A stretch of 64,000 nucleotides of DNA. It comes from Chitinophagaceae bacterium. GTDB lineage: Bacteria; Bacteroidota; Bacteroidia; Chitinophagales; Chitinophagaceae. The notes beneath the pieces were generated by a model, which worked only from the letters and a program-made list of their open reading frames with translations, was not told the DNA's origin and made no database searches. Location: assembly GCA_016719815.1 (NCBI GenBank), contig JADJYK010000010.1:124001-188000 (forward strand). The letters run 5' to 3'. A program made the translations under genes and the position numbers. Positions 8,432 through 16,672 of this stretch are shown one piece after another. Each line of letters begins with the position of its first letter. Positions within the stretch are counted from its first letter, which is position 1.

Positions 8432-9208
8432 TTATAGGTCTCCTCCATTTAGAACCTTCAGCATTTCTTCATGTATCCTGCCATTTGTGGCAAGCACCCG
8501 GTGCTGATAGACAGAAAATTTATCACCATTAAAGTCTGTAACTTTTCCTCCGGCTTCTTCCACAATTAAATATCCGGCGGCGCTGTCCCATGGCTCCAGT
8601 TTATGTTCATAAAAACCATCAAAGCGGCCACAGGCCACCCAGCATAAATCAATGGCGGCAGAACCCAGGCGGCGAACCGGTACTCCTTTTTTTACAAACC
8701 TTTCGAATACTTCAACCGGTCCGTTTATCATGTTAATGTATGTATACGGAAAGCCTGTAACAAGACATGATTTTATTGTTTTTGTTTCGCTGCTTACATG
8801 AATCTGTTTGTTGTTAAGAAAAGCACCTTTTCCCTTTTCGGCGAAGAAAAACTCGTTCATGTGCGGGTTATACACGGCTGCCATTATTATTTCACCTTTA
8901 TATTCAATGGCAATGGAAACGCAATTGATGGGAATGCCATGGGCAAAATTCACTGTTCCATCCACCGGGTCAATAATCCACTTATAATCTGATGATTGTT
9001 TTTTCTCACCCGACTCCTCTGCCAGCACCTGGTGCTCAGGGAAATAGGATTTAACCACTGCAAGTATTGCCTTTTCAGAAGCATGGTCGGCTTCGGTTAC
9101 AAGATTGTTTACCCCTTCTTTATTACTAATTGCAAATTCTTTTTGAAAAAAACGGGTTATTTCTGCGGCACCAGCTTGGGCAGCCTCAATCAGCACTTTT
9201 TTAAGCAT
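8432..9208 (-). CDS. Inositol monophosphatase family protein
   Basis: A Mg-dependent, Li-sensitive-type phosphatase of the IMPase/SuhB/CysQ superfamily, cytosolic. The metal-binding motifs are visible: EESGEKK (first site), IIDPVDGTVNFAHG (about residue 80), and EPWDSAAGYLIVEEAGG near the C-terminus. I set the start at the ATG at 9208 (MLKKVLIEAAQAG) rather than the upstream ATG at 9262, because family members begin just before this helix. The 258-residue length is normal. Substrate cannot be told from sequence; inositol-1-phosphate or a nucleotide phosphate are both possible. It diverges from the glycosyltransferase gene at 9323. Confidence 0.85.
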   Translation of the reverse strand: MLKKVLIEAAQAGAAEITRFFQKEFAISNKEGVNNLVTEADHASEKAILAVVKSYFPEHQVLAEESGEKKQSSDYKWIIDPVDGTVNFAHGIPINCVSIAIEYKGEIIMAAVYNPHMNEFFFAEKGKGAFLNNKQIHVSSETKTIKSCLVTGFPYTYINMINGPVEVFERFVKKGVPVRRLGSAAIDLCWVACGRFDGFYEHKLEPWDSAAGYLIVEEAGGKVTDFNGDKFSVYQHRVLATNGRIHEEMLKVLNGGDL

Positions 9209-9278
9209 GGGCAAAGATAATAAACCGCTTAACCCCCTGAAAGGGAATATGAAATTTCTCATTACAATTATTGACTGT

Positions 9279-9286
9279 TATTTTTG
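9279..9286 (+). promoter_or_regulatory. Candidate -7 promoter box (TAnnTTTG)
   Basis: TATTTTTG matches the Bacteroidota -7 consensus and lies 37 bp before the glycosyltransferase start at 9323. No clear TTG is found at the expected -33 distance, so this is tentative. Confidence 0.35.
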
Positions 9287-9322
9287 AATCAAACTTACTG
9301 TTACCTTTTTTAAGGCGGAATT

Positions 9323-11266
9323 ATGGATTTATCGGTCATCATAGTCAACTATAATGTAAAACACTTCCTGGAGCAATGCCTGCATTCGGTACAAAAAGCC
9401 ATTATGGGCTTGAAGGCAGAAATTATTGTAGTTGATAATGGTTCATCCGACAACAGCCTTGAGTACCTGCAACCGAAATTTGAAAGTGTGCAGTTTATTT
9501 CAAACAAAGAAAATATTGGTTTTGCAAAGGCATGTAACCAGGGGCTTGCGGCTTCTACCGGAAAACATGTTTTGTTTCTAAACCCCGATACTATTGTTGC
9601 AGAAGATAGTTTTACAAAAAGCCTTTCCTTTCTTGCTGCCCACCCAAATGCAGGCGGACTGGGAATAAAAATGCTGGATGGCAGCGGCCGGTTTTTGAAA
9701 GAATCTAAGCGATCGTTTCCATCTCCGCTTACATCATTATATAAGCTATTTGGCTTGGCCCGGTTATTTCCCCGGTCAAAGACTTTTGCCCGCTATCACC
9801 TTGGGCATCTTGACGAAAATAAAAATCACGAAGTGGATGTGCTGGCTGGTGCTTATATGCTCATGAAAAGAGAAGTGCCGGATGCGGTGGGCGGTTTTGA
9901 TGAAGCCTTTTTTATGTACGGAGAAGATGTGGATCTGAGCTACCGTTTACAAAAAGCAGGATACAAAAACTACTATTTTTCAGAAAGCAGTATTATTCAC
10001 TTCAAGGGCGAAAGCACCAAAAAAGGAAGCATGAACTATGTGCGGATGTTTTATACTGCCATGAGTAAATTTGTGCGCAAGCACTATGGGGGCAGCCGTG
10101 CAGGTATTTTTAATATGCTTATTCATATTGGCATATGGCTGAGGGCCGGACTTACCGCTGTTGGCAGCTTCATTCGTAGTATCGGACTGCCATTAATAGA
10201 TGCGGGACTAATCCTTTTTTCTTTTTGGATTGTAAAAGAGTTTTGGGGCGATTATATAAGACCCGAAACAGAGTATGAATACCGCCTGTTGTGGATTGCT
10301 TTTCCTGCGTTTGCTGTTTTTTATCTGACTACTGCATACTATGCCGGCTTGTATGACAAATGGTACAAATCGTCGGAACTGGCCCGTTCTACACTTTTTG
10401 CTATTGTTATTTTACTGGCTGGCTATGCCTTGTTGCCAGAACGGTTTCGCTTTTCCAGGGGCATTGTTTTGTTTGGTGCCATCCTTGCCTTTATCATGAT
10501 AGGTGCGCTGCGCTGGATTTTGATAAAAACAAATGTACTTGGCGATTCGAAAGAAAAAAATGAGGGTTCTAACACAGTAATTATTGCTTCCCCGGATGAG
10601 TATAATGAAATTATCAGCCTGCTGAAAGAAGCGGGTCAGCATCAGCGTATTCTTGGAAGGGTGGCTGCAAGTGAAACCGACGAGGCTGCAATAAGTTACT
10701 GGAAAAAATTGCCCGCAGTAGCTGCTGCAATCCCTTTTAAAGAAGTCATTTTTTGCCAGGGAGTCCTTTCTTATAGTGAAATAATTGCAGGAATTAGCCA
10801 GCTGCCCAAAGGCCTTATCATAAAAATTCATGCCGCAGGAAGCCATAGTATCGTTAGCAGTTGTTCGAAAAACAGTTCAGGAGAAGCAGTATCTAAAGAA
10901 CATGGATTCAGGCTGGCTGATCCCTATTACAAAAGACTGAAACGGCTTATTGATATTGGCTTTTCTATTTTGTTTATCCTTACTTATCCCATTCAGCTGT
11001 TTCTTGTTAAAAAACCATTGAATCTTTTTTCAAATTGCCTTGCAGTTCTTTTTGCATATAAGACCTGGGTGGGCTATGCCACAGAAGATGATTATCTGCC
11101 TGTACTGCGCAAGCCTGTACTGGCAAATAACGGAGCGTCATCATCGATGGCACAAAATTTTCCAAAAGAAAGTTTACATATGATGGATTATTGGTATGCC
11201 CGTGATTACAGACCGTCTGAAGATCTTAAAATAATATGGAGAAGCTATCGGAAGCTGGGTGGCTGA
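9323..11266 (+). CDS. Glycosyltransferase family 2 fused to a membrane region and a degenerate sugar-transferase-like tail
   Basis: Residues 1-240 are a GT-A glycosyltransferase of the WbbL/rhamnosyltransferase type: SVIIVNYNV, VVDNGSSDNS, FLNPDTIV, and the late FMYGEDVDLSYRL motif holding the catalytic base. Four or so membrane helices follow (about 265-400), then a Rossmann-like domain (NTVIIASPDEYNEII, about 415-520) and a C-terminal part starting YKRLKRLIDIGFSILF that resembles the end of polyprenyl-phosphate sugar transferases (DYWYARDYRPSEDLKIIWR) but lacks their KFRTM-type catalytic core. It probably adds a sugar to a lipid-linked polysaccharide or glycoprotein precursor at the inner membrane. 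The gene is intact and stands alone. Confidence 0.82.
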   Translation: MDLSVIIVNYNVKHFLEQCLHSVQKAIMGLKAEIIVVDNGSSDNSLEYLQPKFESVQFISNKENIGFAKACNQGLAASTGKHVLFLNPDTIVAEDSFTKSLSFLAAHPNAGGLGIKMLDGSGRFLKESKRSFPSPLTSLYKLFGLARLFPRSKTFARYHLGHLDENKNHEVDVLAGAYMLMKREVPDAVGGFDEAFFMYGEDVDLSYRLQKAGYKNYYFSESSIIHFKGESTKKGSMNYVRMFYTAMSKFVRKHYGGSRAGIFNMLIHIGIWLRAGLTAVGSFIRSIGLPLIDAGLILFSFWIVKEFWGDYIRPETEYEYRLLWIAFPAFAVFYLTTAYYAGLYDKWYKSSELARSTLFAIVILLAGYALLPERFRFSRGIVLFGAILAFIMIGALRWILIKTNVLGDSKEKNEGSNTVIIASPDEYNEIISLLKEAGQHQRILGRVAASETDEAAISYWKKLPAVAAAIPFKEVIFCQGVLSYSEIIAGISQLPKGLIIKIHAAGSHSIVSSCSKNSSGEAVSKEHGFRLADPYYKRLKRLIDIGFSILFILTYPIQLFLVKKPLNLFSNCLAVLFAYKTWVGYATEDDYLPVLRKPVLANNGASSSMAQNFPKESLHMMDYWYARDYRPSEDLKIIWRSYRKLGG

Positions 11267-11318
11267 TCTGCTTAATGCCAATTACTTATATTCGTAACTT
11301 TAAGCACCTACTGAACCA

Positions 11319-12850
11319 ATGGCCACAATAATAGATATCAAGATTCCTAAAGCGATTGCCGCTGCACTGCGAATTCCGCCCAATGATGCCAGGCGGCAGC
11401 AATTGAAGGTGCTAAAAAATTGCTGAAGAAGGCAAGATTTACTGAGTTTGGCCAGCAATATCGTTTTGACGATGCGCTTTTCTGTAAGCACCCCGGAAAG
11501 AAATTTCAGGAATTGGTGCCGGTGCATGATTACAACAAAATATATGAAGAGTGGTGGAAGAAAACACTGGATGGGGTGCCTGATGTAACATGGCCCGGAA
11601 AAATAAAATATTATGCACTCAGCTCCGGCACATCGGAGGCTGCCAGTAAATATATTCCGGTAACCAAAGAACTGCTGCGCAGCAATACCATTAATTACTT
11701 CAAGCAATTTTTCAGTCTGATAAAATATGGGGAAGCCAATAAAAAAGCAATGACCAAAGGCTTTTTGATGCTTGGTGGTACCACCGACTTAAAAAAAGAT
11801 AATGCTGGCTGGTACGCAGGAGACCTAAGTGGTATTCTTGCCAAAAAAAGGCCGTTTTGGTTTCAGACTTTTTATAAACCTGGTGGCCGTATTGCAGCCC
11901 TGCACGACTGGAATGAAAAACTGCATGAGATAGTGGAACATGCAAAAGAATGGGACATTGGATACATTGTTGGGGTGCCTGCCTGGTGCCAGATGTGCAT
12001 GGAAATGGTAATCGAGCATTACAAGGTGAAAAATATTCATGAAGTGTGGCCAAACTTCAGCTTTTTTGTACACGGCGGAGTGGCTTTTGAACCCTATAAG
12101 AAAGGGTTTGAAAAATTGTTGGGGAAGCCGATTGTATATATTGAAAACTATTTATCCAGCGAAGGCTTTATAGGCTATAAAACCAGAGAGCATGCCCGGG
12201 GTATGCAGCTTATTCTCAATAATAACATTTTCTTTGAGTTTGTTCCGTTTGATGATAAAAATTTTGACGCCGACGGTAACATTGTTGCAAAGCCAGATGC
12301 TAAAATGATACATGAGGTGGAAGAGGGAAAAGAATATGCTTTGCTGATGAGTACCAATGCCGGAAGCTGGCGGTATATTATTGGCGATACTATTAAGTTT
12401 ATAGACCTTGCCAACAACGAAGTGGTCATTACCGGGCGAACCAAACATTTTCTCAGTCTTACCGGCGAGCACCTGAGTGTGGAGAATATGAACCGGGCCA
12501 TAGAATTGGTCAGCGAAGAGTTTAATATTAGTATACCGGAATACACAGTGGTTGGTTTCCCGTTTGAAAACTTCTTTGCTCACCGCTGGTATGTGGCTAC
12601 TAATGATAAAGTAGATACCGAAAAGCTAAGAAAGAGAATTGACGAAAACTTGCGAACCCTGAATGACGACTACGCAACCGAAAGAGACAGCGCCTTAAAA
12701 GAAGTTTTTCTCGAAGTGTTACCCGAGGAAAAGTTCAAAAAATTCATGGAGATGAAAGGAAAGCTTGGCGGTCAGCACAAATTCCCCCGGGTAATGAAAG
12801 GAAAAGTACTGGAAGAATGGAAAAGATTTTTAGAAACAGGAAAGATCTAA
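11319..12850 (+). CDS. GH3 auxin-responsive promoter family protein (acyl-adenylating enzyme), one frameshift near the start
   Basis: Related to plant GH3 acyl-acid amido synthetases of the ANL adenylating superfamily. Visible motifs are the P-loop-like YYALSSGTSEAASKY, ENYLSSEGFIGY, and the hinge region GRTKHFLSLTGEHLSVENM. Long open frame begins at 11420, but the family N-terminus lies upstream: an ATG at 11319 reads MATIIDIKIPKAIAAAL and runs into the main frame if one A is added to the A6 run at 11414-11419 (giving KVLKKLLKKARFTEFG). Full length is then about 510 residues. The bacterial substrate is unknown; the enzyme may join an amino acid to a carboxylic acid. The stop is directly followed by lysE-like gene, so they are probably co-transcribed. 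Confidence 0.83.
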
Positions 12851-12851
12851 C

Positions 12852-13484
12852 ATGCTTGAGTCAATCGTCAAAGGACTTACGTTTGGTGTGCTGCTGAGCA
12901 TTTCAGTCGGGCCGGTTTTGTTTTCCATTATCAAGCAAAGTATAAATAACGGTCACCTAGGCGGCCTGGCTTTCATATTTGGCGTTTCTGCCAGCGACAT
13001 TACCCTTGTACTTGTCAGCAATACATTTACAGAGCTGTTTAATAATTTGCAATTGCATAAAATAGAAGTGGGGGTCATTGGTTCAGTGTTTCTTATTTCC
13101 GTTGGCGTCTTTTTTATCTTCTTCAAAAAAGTAAAAGTGGATGAAGAGGGCAACCAGTTAATGTCGTTTAGTAAGGGCCACTATGTAAAAATCTTTTTAG
13201 CAGGATATTTCATGAATATGCTGAACCCGGGCGTTATCCTTTTCTGGATAACAGCAACCACGGCTACGGTCTACCATCCTGTTAATAACAGAATTATCAT
13301 TTTCGCAACCTGTCTTTTGTTTGTACTGGCAACAGATATTTTAAAGGTGATGCTGGCAGGAAAAATCAGGAAGAAGCTAACTCCCCATAACATTCATATC
13401 ATTAACCGCATCAGCGGATTGATGCTGATAATTTTCGGCGCATTGCTGATTTGGGGTGTGTTGAAGTTTGGTGACAGAATTTAA
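12852..13484 (+). CDS. LysE/RhtB-type amino-acid exporter
   Basis: A 210-residue inner-membrane protein with about six hydrophobic helices. The N-terminal GLTFGVLLSISVGPVLFSII (proline in the first helix) and the FLAGYFMNMLNPGVILFW segment with its Asn-Pro pair are hallmarks of LysE/RhtB family exporters, which move amino acids or related small molecules outward. The ATG follows one base after the stop of the GH3-family gene, implying translational coupling, so it might export that enzyme's conjugate; this is speculation from context. Confidence 0.8.
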   Translation: MLESIVKGLTFGVLLSISVGPVLFSIIKQSINNGHLGGLAFIFGVSASDITLVLVSNTFTELFNNLQLHKIEVGVIGSVFLISVGVFFIFFKKVKVDEEGNQLMSFSKGHYVKIFLAGYFMNMLNPGVILFWITATTATVYHPVNNRIIIFATCLLFVLATDILKVMLAGKIRKKLTPHNIHIINRISGLMLIIFGALLIWGVLKFGDRI

Positions 13485-13511
13485 AATCAATATCAATTAT
13501 ATTGCACCTGC

Positions 13512-14243
13512 ATGACCACCAAGGGCCTGATACCAAAAATATGGAGATGGATTAAGAAAGTATTCATCGTTCTCTTTATTGCCCAGTTGGTTTATATCGT
13601 CTTACTGAAATGGATTAATCCGCCCATTACCATGACTCAATTAGTAAGCTGGGTTAGCGGACACGGATTGAAAAGAGACTATATTGACCGCAGCGATATT
13701 TCACCTGAGGCAAGGCTGGCTGTCATTGCCTCAGAAGACCAGCTCTTCCCCGACCACAGCGGCTTTGACTGGAAAAGCATTAAGAAGGCAAGGGCTTACA
13801 ATGAAAAAAAGCCGGGACGTATCCGGGGTGCCAGCACCATCAGCCAGCAAGTAGCTAAAAATGTTTTTTTGTGGCAGGGCCGCAGTTGGGTACGCAAAGG
13901 ACTGGAAGTCTATTTTACTTTTATGATTGAAAAGATTTGGGGCAAGAAAAGAATACTCGAAGTCTATCTTAATGTAATAGAAACCGGCGATGGCATTTTC
14001 GGAATTGAAAGGGCTGCAAACATCTATTTCAATAAGCCTGCAAAAAACCTGACCAGGCAGGAAGCCGCCATGATTGCGGCTTGTCTGCCCAATCCCAAAA
14101 GATATAAGGTAAAGCCATTATCCTCTTATGTACAGTTTCGTTCAAGGGCCATCATGAAACAAATGGCTAATCTGCAAACGGACCCGGATGTAGGCAATCT
14201 TGTTGGTGGAAGTTATGCGCCAGAAAAGGGAAAGAAGAAATAA
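13512..14243 (+). CDS. mtgA: Monofunctional biosynthetic peptidoglycan transglycosylase
   Basis: MtgA polymerises lipid II into glycan strands at the periplasmic face of the inner membrane. One membrane anchor (about residues 15-33) is followed by a GT51 domain with SEDQLFPDHSGFDW (catalytic glutamate), GASTISQQVAKNVFLW, and EVYLNVIETGDGIFGIE. No transpeptidase domain follows, and the 243-residue length is typical for the monofunctional type. It follows the exporter gene by 27 bp on the same strand. Its 3' flank is the unusual homopolymer tract at 14263. Confidence 0.92.
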   Translation: MTTKGLIPKIWRWIKKVFIVLFIAQLVYIVLLKWINPPITMTQLVSWVSGHGLKRDYIDRSDISPEARLAVIASEDQLFPDHSGFDWKSIKKARAYNEKKPGRIRGASTISQQVAKNVFLWQGRSWVRKGLEVYFTFMIEKIWGKKRILEVYLNVIETGDGIFGIERAANIYFNKPAKNLTRQEAAMIAACLPNPKRYKVKPLSSYVQFRSRAIMKQMANLQTDPDVGNLVGGSYAPEKGKKK

Positions 14244-14262
14244 GCTGGCGGCTCTCGAAACA

Positions 14263-14340
14263 CCCCCCCCCCCGGAAAGGGCAAAAAAAAGGGGGGGGGA
14301 AAAGGGGGAAACAAAAAAACGGGGGCCCCCCCCCGCCCGG
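14263..14340. other. Tract of long mononucleotide runs
   Basis: Within 78 bp there are runs of about 11 C, 8 A, 9 G, 7 A and 9 C, with shorter G and A runs between. Nothing like this occurs elsewhere in the window. It lies in the gap between mtgA and the NadR-like gene (which converge) and codes for nothing. It may be an assembly or consensus artefact at a poorly read hairpin or terminator. Confidence 0.6.
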
Positions 14341-14412
14341 TATCCGGGGTTTTGCTTATAGTATTGGTTTAACAACCAAATTAAAATTTTTCATATTACA
14401 GGGTTTTAAATG

Positions 14413-14969
14413 TCATTCAACCAGCCTATCAACCGCCGCAATTGCTTTTTGCAAACGTTCATTGTAGTTGCCGCTTATATCTACCCATGGAACAGACTGG
14501 TTAATCATAATGTCTTTATAAATGTAATACAGTTTTTCCGGGTGTGCAGGTCTGGGTATTCCCGCAGTTCGTCTTTTACCCAGGGCAGGTCAATATTGCA
14601 AAGCAGGTATAGGTCGTATTGTCGTTTGGTTATTTCGTCAAGCACCAAAGGGTGGCATTTGTTAAATACAAATTCGCACCACACTTTCATCACATACATA
14701 TCGGTATCAATAAACAGGGGAATGTGTCCTCCGCTTTCCAGCAATGGTTCTGATTGCTGTTCAAGTTTTGCCGTGTATTCATCCTCTAATGCCAGTTGCC
14801 CTTTGGCGATAGTAAGCAAATCATCAAATTCATAATTGGTGCCGTTGCTAAGAAGGTATTCACGGGCAAACTCGGGGCACCACATCGTTTCATAATGTTG
14901 TGCCAGTTGCTCACAAAGGGTGCTTTTGCCAGTACTCTCCGGCCCGATTATTACAATTTTCTTTAGCAT
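14413..14969 (-). CDS. NadR-like P-loop kinase (nicotinamide riboside kinase type), one frameshift
   Basis: The Walker A motif GPESTGKSTL sits at residues 9-18, and PEFAREYL, TDMYVMKVWCEFVF and YDLYLLCNIDLPWVKDELRE match the kinase domain of NadR, which phosphorylates nicotinamide riboside. The first frame stops at 14505. Adding one G to the G3 run at 14540-14542 (plus strand) continues the protein as LHTPEKLYYIYKDIM to QKAIAAVDRLVE at 14413, giving about 185 residues, as expected for a kinase without the NadR adenylyltransferase domain. A PnuC-type transporter gene lies 1.1 kb away on the same strand; together they would import and phosphorylate nicotinamide riboside. Confidence 0.78.
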
Positions 14970-15078
14970 TGGTGAAAGTTAGCTTGTTGATCGGTTTTTT
15001 CAGCTTTTCACCAAAAAAAATTTTCCTTTATGTAAAGTAAACCCGGCCATCCTCCGTCTTCCTTATAAAGCAGGCAAA

Positions 15079-15633
15079 ATGGAGCTGGTGGTTGAACGGA
15101 AAAAAATGAATTTAATTAACGTAATAGGCGACTACGGGCGGCAACTGTTTGGTTTCATTCGCAGCAGGGTAAGCAGCAATGAAGATGCTGAAGACATTCT
15201 GCAGGATGTATGGTACCAGCTTAGCAGCCAGGCCAAGCTTGACGATATTGAAAGCATAAGCGGCTGGCTCTACCGTGTAGCAAAAAACAGGATTACCGAT
15301 AATTATCGCAAAAAGAAATCTGCAAACAGGCTGCTGCTTGATGAAGAGGAGGAAGAACTCACCATTCCTGCATTTATGAATGAAGCAGGCAACAATCCCG
15401 AAACAGCGCAACTGCAAAAACTTTTTCGTGAAACCCTGTTCGAAGCACTGGATGAATTACCGGAAAAACAACGGAACGTTTTCGTCTGGAACGAACTGGA
15501 AGATATAACCCTGCAGGAAATAGCAGACCGTGAAAAAGAAAACATTAAAACCATCATTTCCCGAAAGCGGTATGCTGTACAACACCTTAAAAGACGTCTT
15601 GAATTTTTATACACTGATTTTTTAAACGATTAA
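15079..15633 (+). CDS. ECF-type RNA polymerase sigma factor
   Basis: A 184-residue sigma-70 family protein with region 2 (FIRSRVSSNEDAEDILQDVWYQL, about residues 27-50, and WLYRVAKNRITDNYRKKK) and region 4 (ALDELPEKQRNVFVWNELEDITLQEIADRE, about 120-150). Region 3 is missing, as in ECF sigmas. The ATG at 15106 (MNLINVIGD) is an alternative start. It is followed 17 bp later by a small membrane protein, which may be its anti-sigma-like partner or target. It diverges from the NadR-like gene. Confidence 0.87.
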   Translation: MELVVERKKMNLINVIGDYGRQLFGFIRSRVSSNEDAEDILQDVWYQLSSQAKLDDIESISGWLYRVAKNRITDNYRKKKSANRLLLDEEEEELTIPAFMNEAGNNPETAQLQKLFRETLFEALDELPEKQRNVFVWNELEDITLQEIADREKENIKTIISRKRYAVQHLKRRLEFLYTDFLND

Positions 15634-15650
15634 AACAAAAGAACTCAAAA

Positions 15651-16007
15651 ATGAAACATGTAATAAGAAAGAAACCCTGGTTAATACCTCTATTTATCAT
15701 TTTAGGTGCTGCCGCATTTACCTTTTTTGGGTGGGTGGTAATGGCCTTATGGAATGCAGCGTTGGTGCCGGCAACAGGGGCGGGAATAATTACCTTCTGG
15801 CAGGGAATTGGTCTTTTAATTCTGAGCAGAATTTTAGTGGGCGGATTTGGCGGGGGAAAAAGGAACAGCCACCAACACCCGATGAAAGAAAAATGGGCCA
15901 GTATGAACCCGGATGAAAGGGAGCAGTTTAAACAACAATGCAGAAACTGGTGGGCTCAAAAACAGGAAGGCTCAGCTAACTCCTCTCCTACACAGGGTAA
16001 TGATTAA
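15651..16007 (+). CDS. Small membrane protein encoded with the sigma factor
   Basis: A 118-residue protein with two membrane helices (about residues 10-32 and 43-64) and a polar C-terminal tail (MKEKWASMNPDEREQFKQQ) that looks helical and cytosolic. It starts 17 bp after the sigma-factor stop and ends before a clear bidirectional terminator, so the two genes form an operon. It does not contain a recognisable zinc-binding anti-sigma motif. A role in sensing membrane state for the sigma factor is plausible but unproven. Confidence 0.7.
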   Translation: MKHVIRKKPWLIPLFIILGAAAFTFFGWVVMALWNAALVPATGAGIITFWQGIGLLILSRILVGGFGGGKRNSHQHPMKEKWASMNPDEREQFKQQCRNWWAQKQEGSANSSPTQGND

Positions 16008-16031
16008 CCCGCTGTAATAAAGAAACTATTC

Positions 16032-16061
16032 GGGGTTCACACAACATGTGAGCCCCTTTTT
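16032..16061. terminator. Intrinsic terminator between convergent genes
   Basis: Ten-base-pair stem (16032-16041 GGGGTTCACA with 16047-16056 TGTGAGCCCC, one G-T wobble), five-base loop, then TTTTT. It serves the sigma-factor operon and overlaps the 3' end of pnuC. Confidence 0.75.
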
Positions 16062-16672
16062 GCTCTTTTCATCCATTCCGTTAATCCAAATACCGCCATT
16101 ACCAATAAAATCAAATAATACACACTGGTAAATACAAGCCCTTTTACAAAATACAAGGGTATAGAGGCAATATTGGTTGCCAGCCACCAGTACCAGCTTT
16201 CTACTTTTTTTCTCGTCATCAGCCACATGCCGGTAAAAGCAGTAGCCGAAGCAAAGGCATCTGCCCACGGAATAGCTCCTTCAAAGAAATTTTCTTTCAG
16301 ATACACCAATGAGTAAAAAATAGTCCCATAAAAAAACAAGAAGAAGAAAAACTGGTATGTCCACATTTTGTTGTCCGACCGGGTGATGTGCAACACTTTT
16401 TCATGTTGTTTATCTTTCTTCAGCCAAATATACCAGCCGTAAATGCTCATCACGGTGTAATAAAAATTTACACTGGCCTCACCCGGCAAGTGATTTTTAT
16501 AACTAAGCCATATATAAATAACTGTATTGATTAACCCTACGGGGTACACCAGCACATTCTCTTTTCGGCTAAACCATACACTGGCAATGCCTGCAAATAC
16601 AGCAATGTATTCCGGCCAGGTGGTGTGTTTCATGCCTTCGGTAAACTGCTGCCAAATTTCGACTGCCGTCAT
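16037..16672 (-). CDS. pnuC: PnuC-family nicotinamide riboside transporter
   Basis: A 211-residue inner-membrane protein with about seven helices. The segments YPVGLINTVIYIWLSYKN and YTVMSIYGWYIWLKKD are the conserved core of PnuC vitamin transporters. Family members move nicotinamide riboside, riboflavin or thiamine; the NadR-like kinase nearby favours nicotinamide riboside, while thiL is too distant to argue for thiamine. Its ATG overlaps the stop of the upstream omega-amidase gene (ATGA at 16669-16672), so translation is coupled. Confidence 0.85.
   Translation of the reverse strand: MTAVEIWQQFTEGMKHTTWPEYIAVFAGIASVWFSRKENVLVYPVGLINTVIYIWLSYKNHLPGEASVNFYYTVMSIYGWYIWLKKDKQHEKVLHITRSDNKMWTYQFFFFLFFYGTIFYSLVYLKENFFEGAIPWADAFASATAFTGMWLMTRKKVESWYWWLATNIASIPLYFVKGLVFTSVYYLILLVMAVFGLTEWMKRAKRGSHVV

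Noticed and set aside
16037..16672. Thiamine transporter (PnuT) instead of PnuC
   Set aside because: No thiamine riboswitch or thiamine kinase gene adjoins it, and thiL is 8 kb away; an NadR-like kinase is closer.
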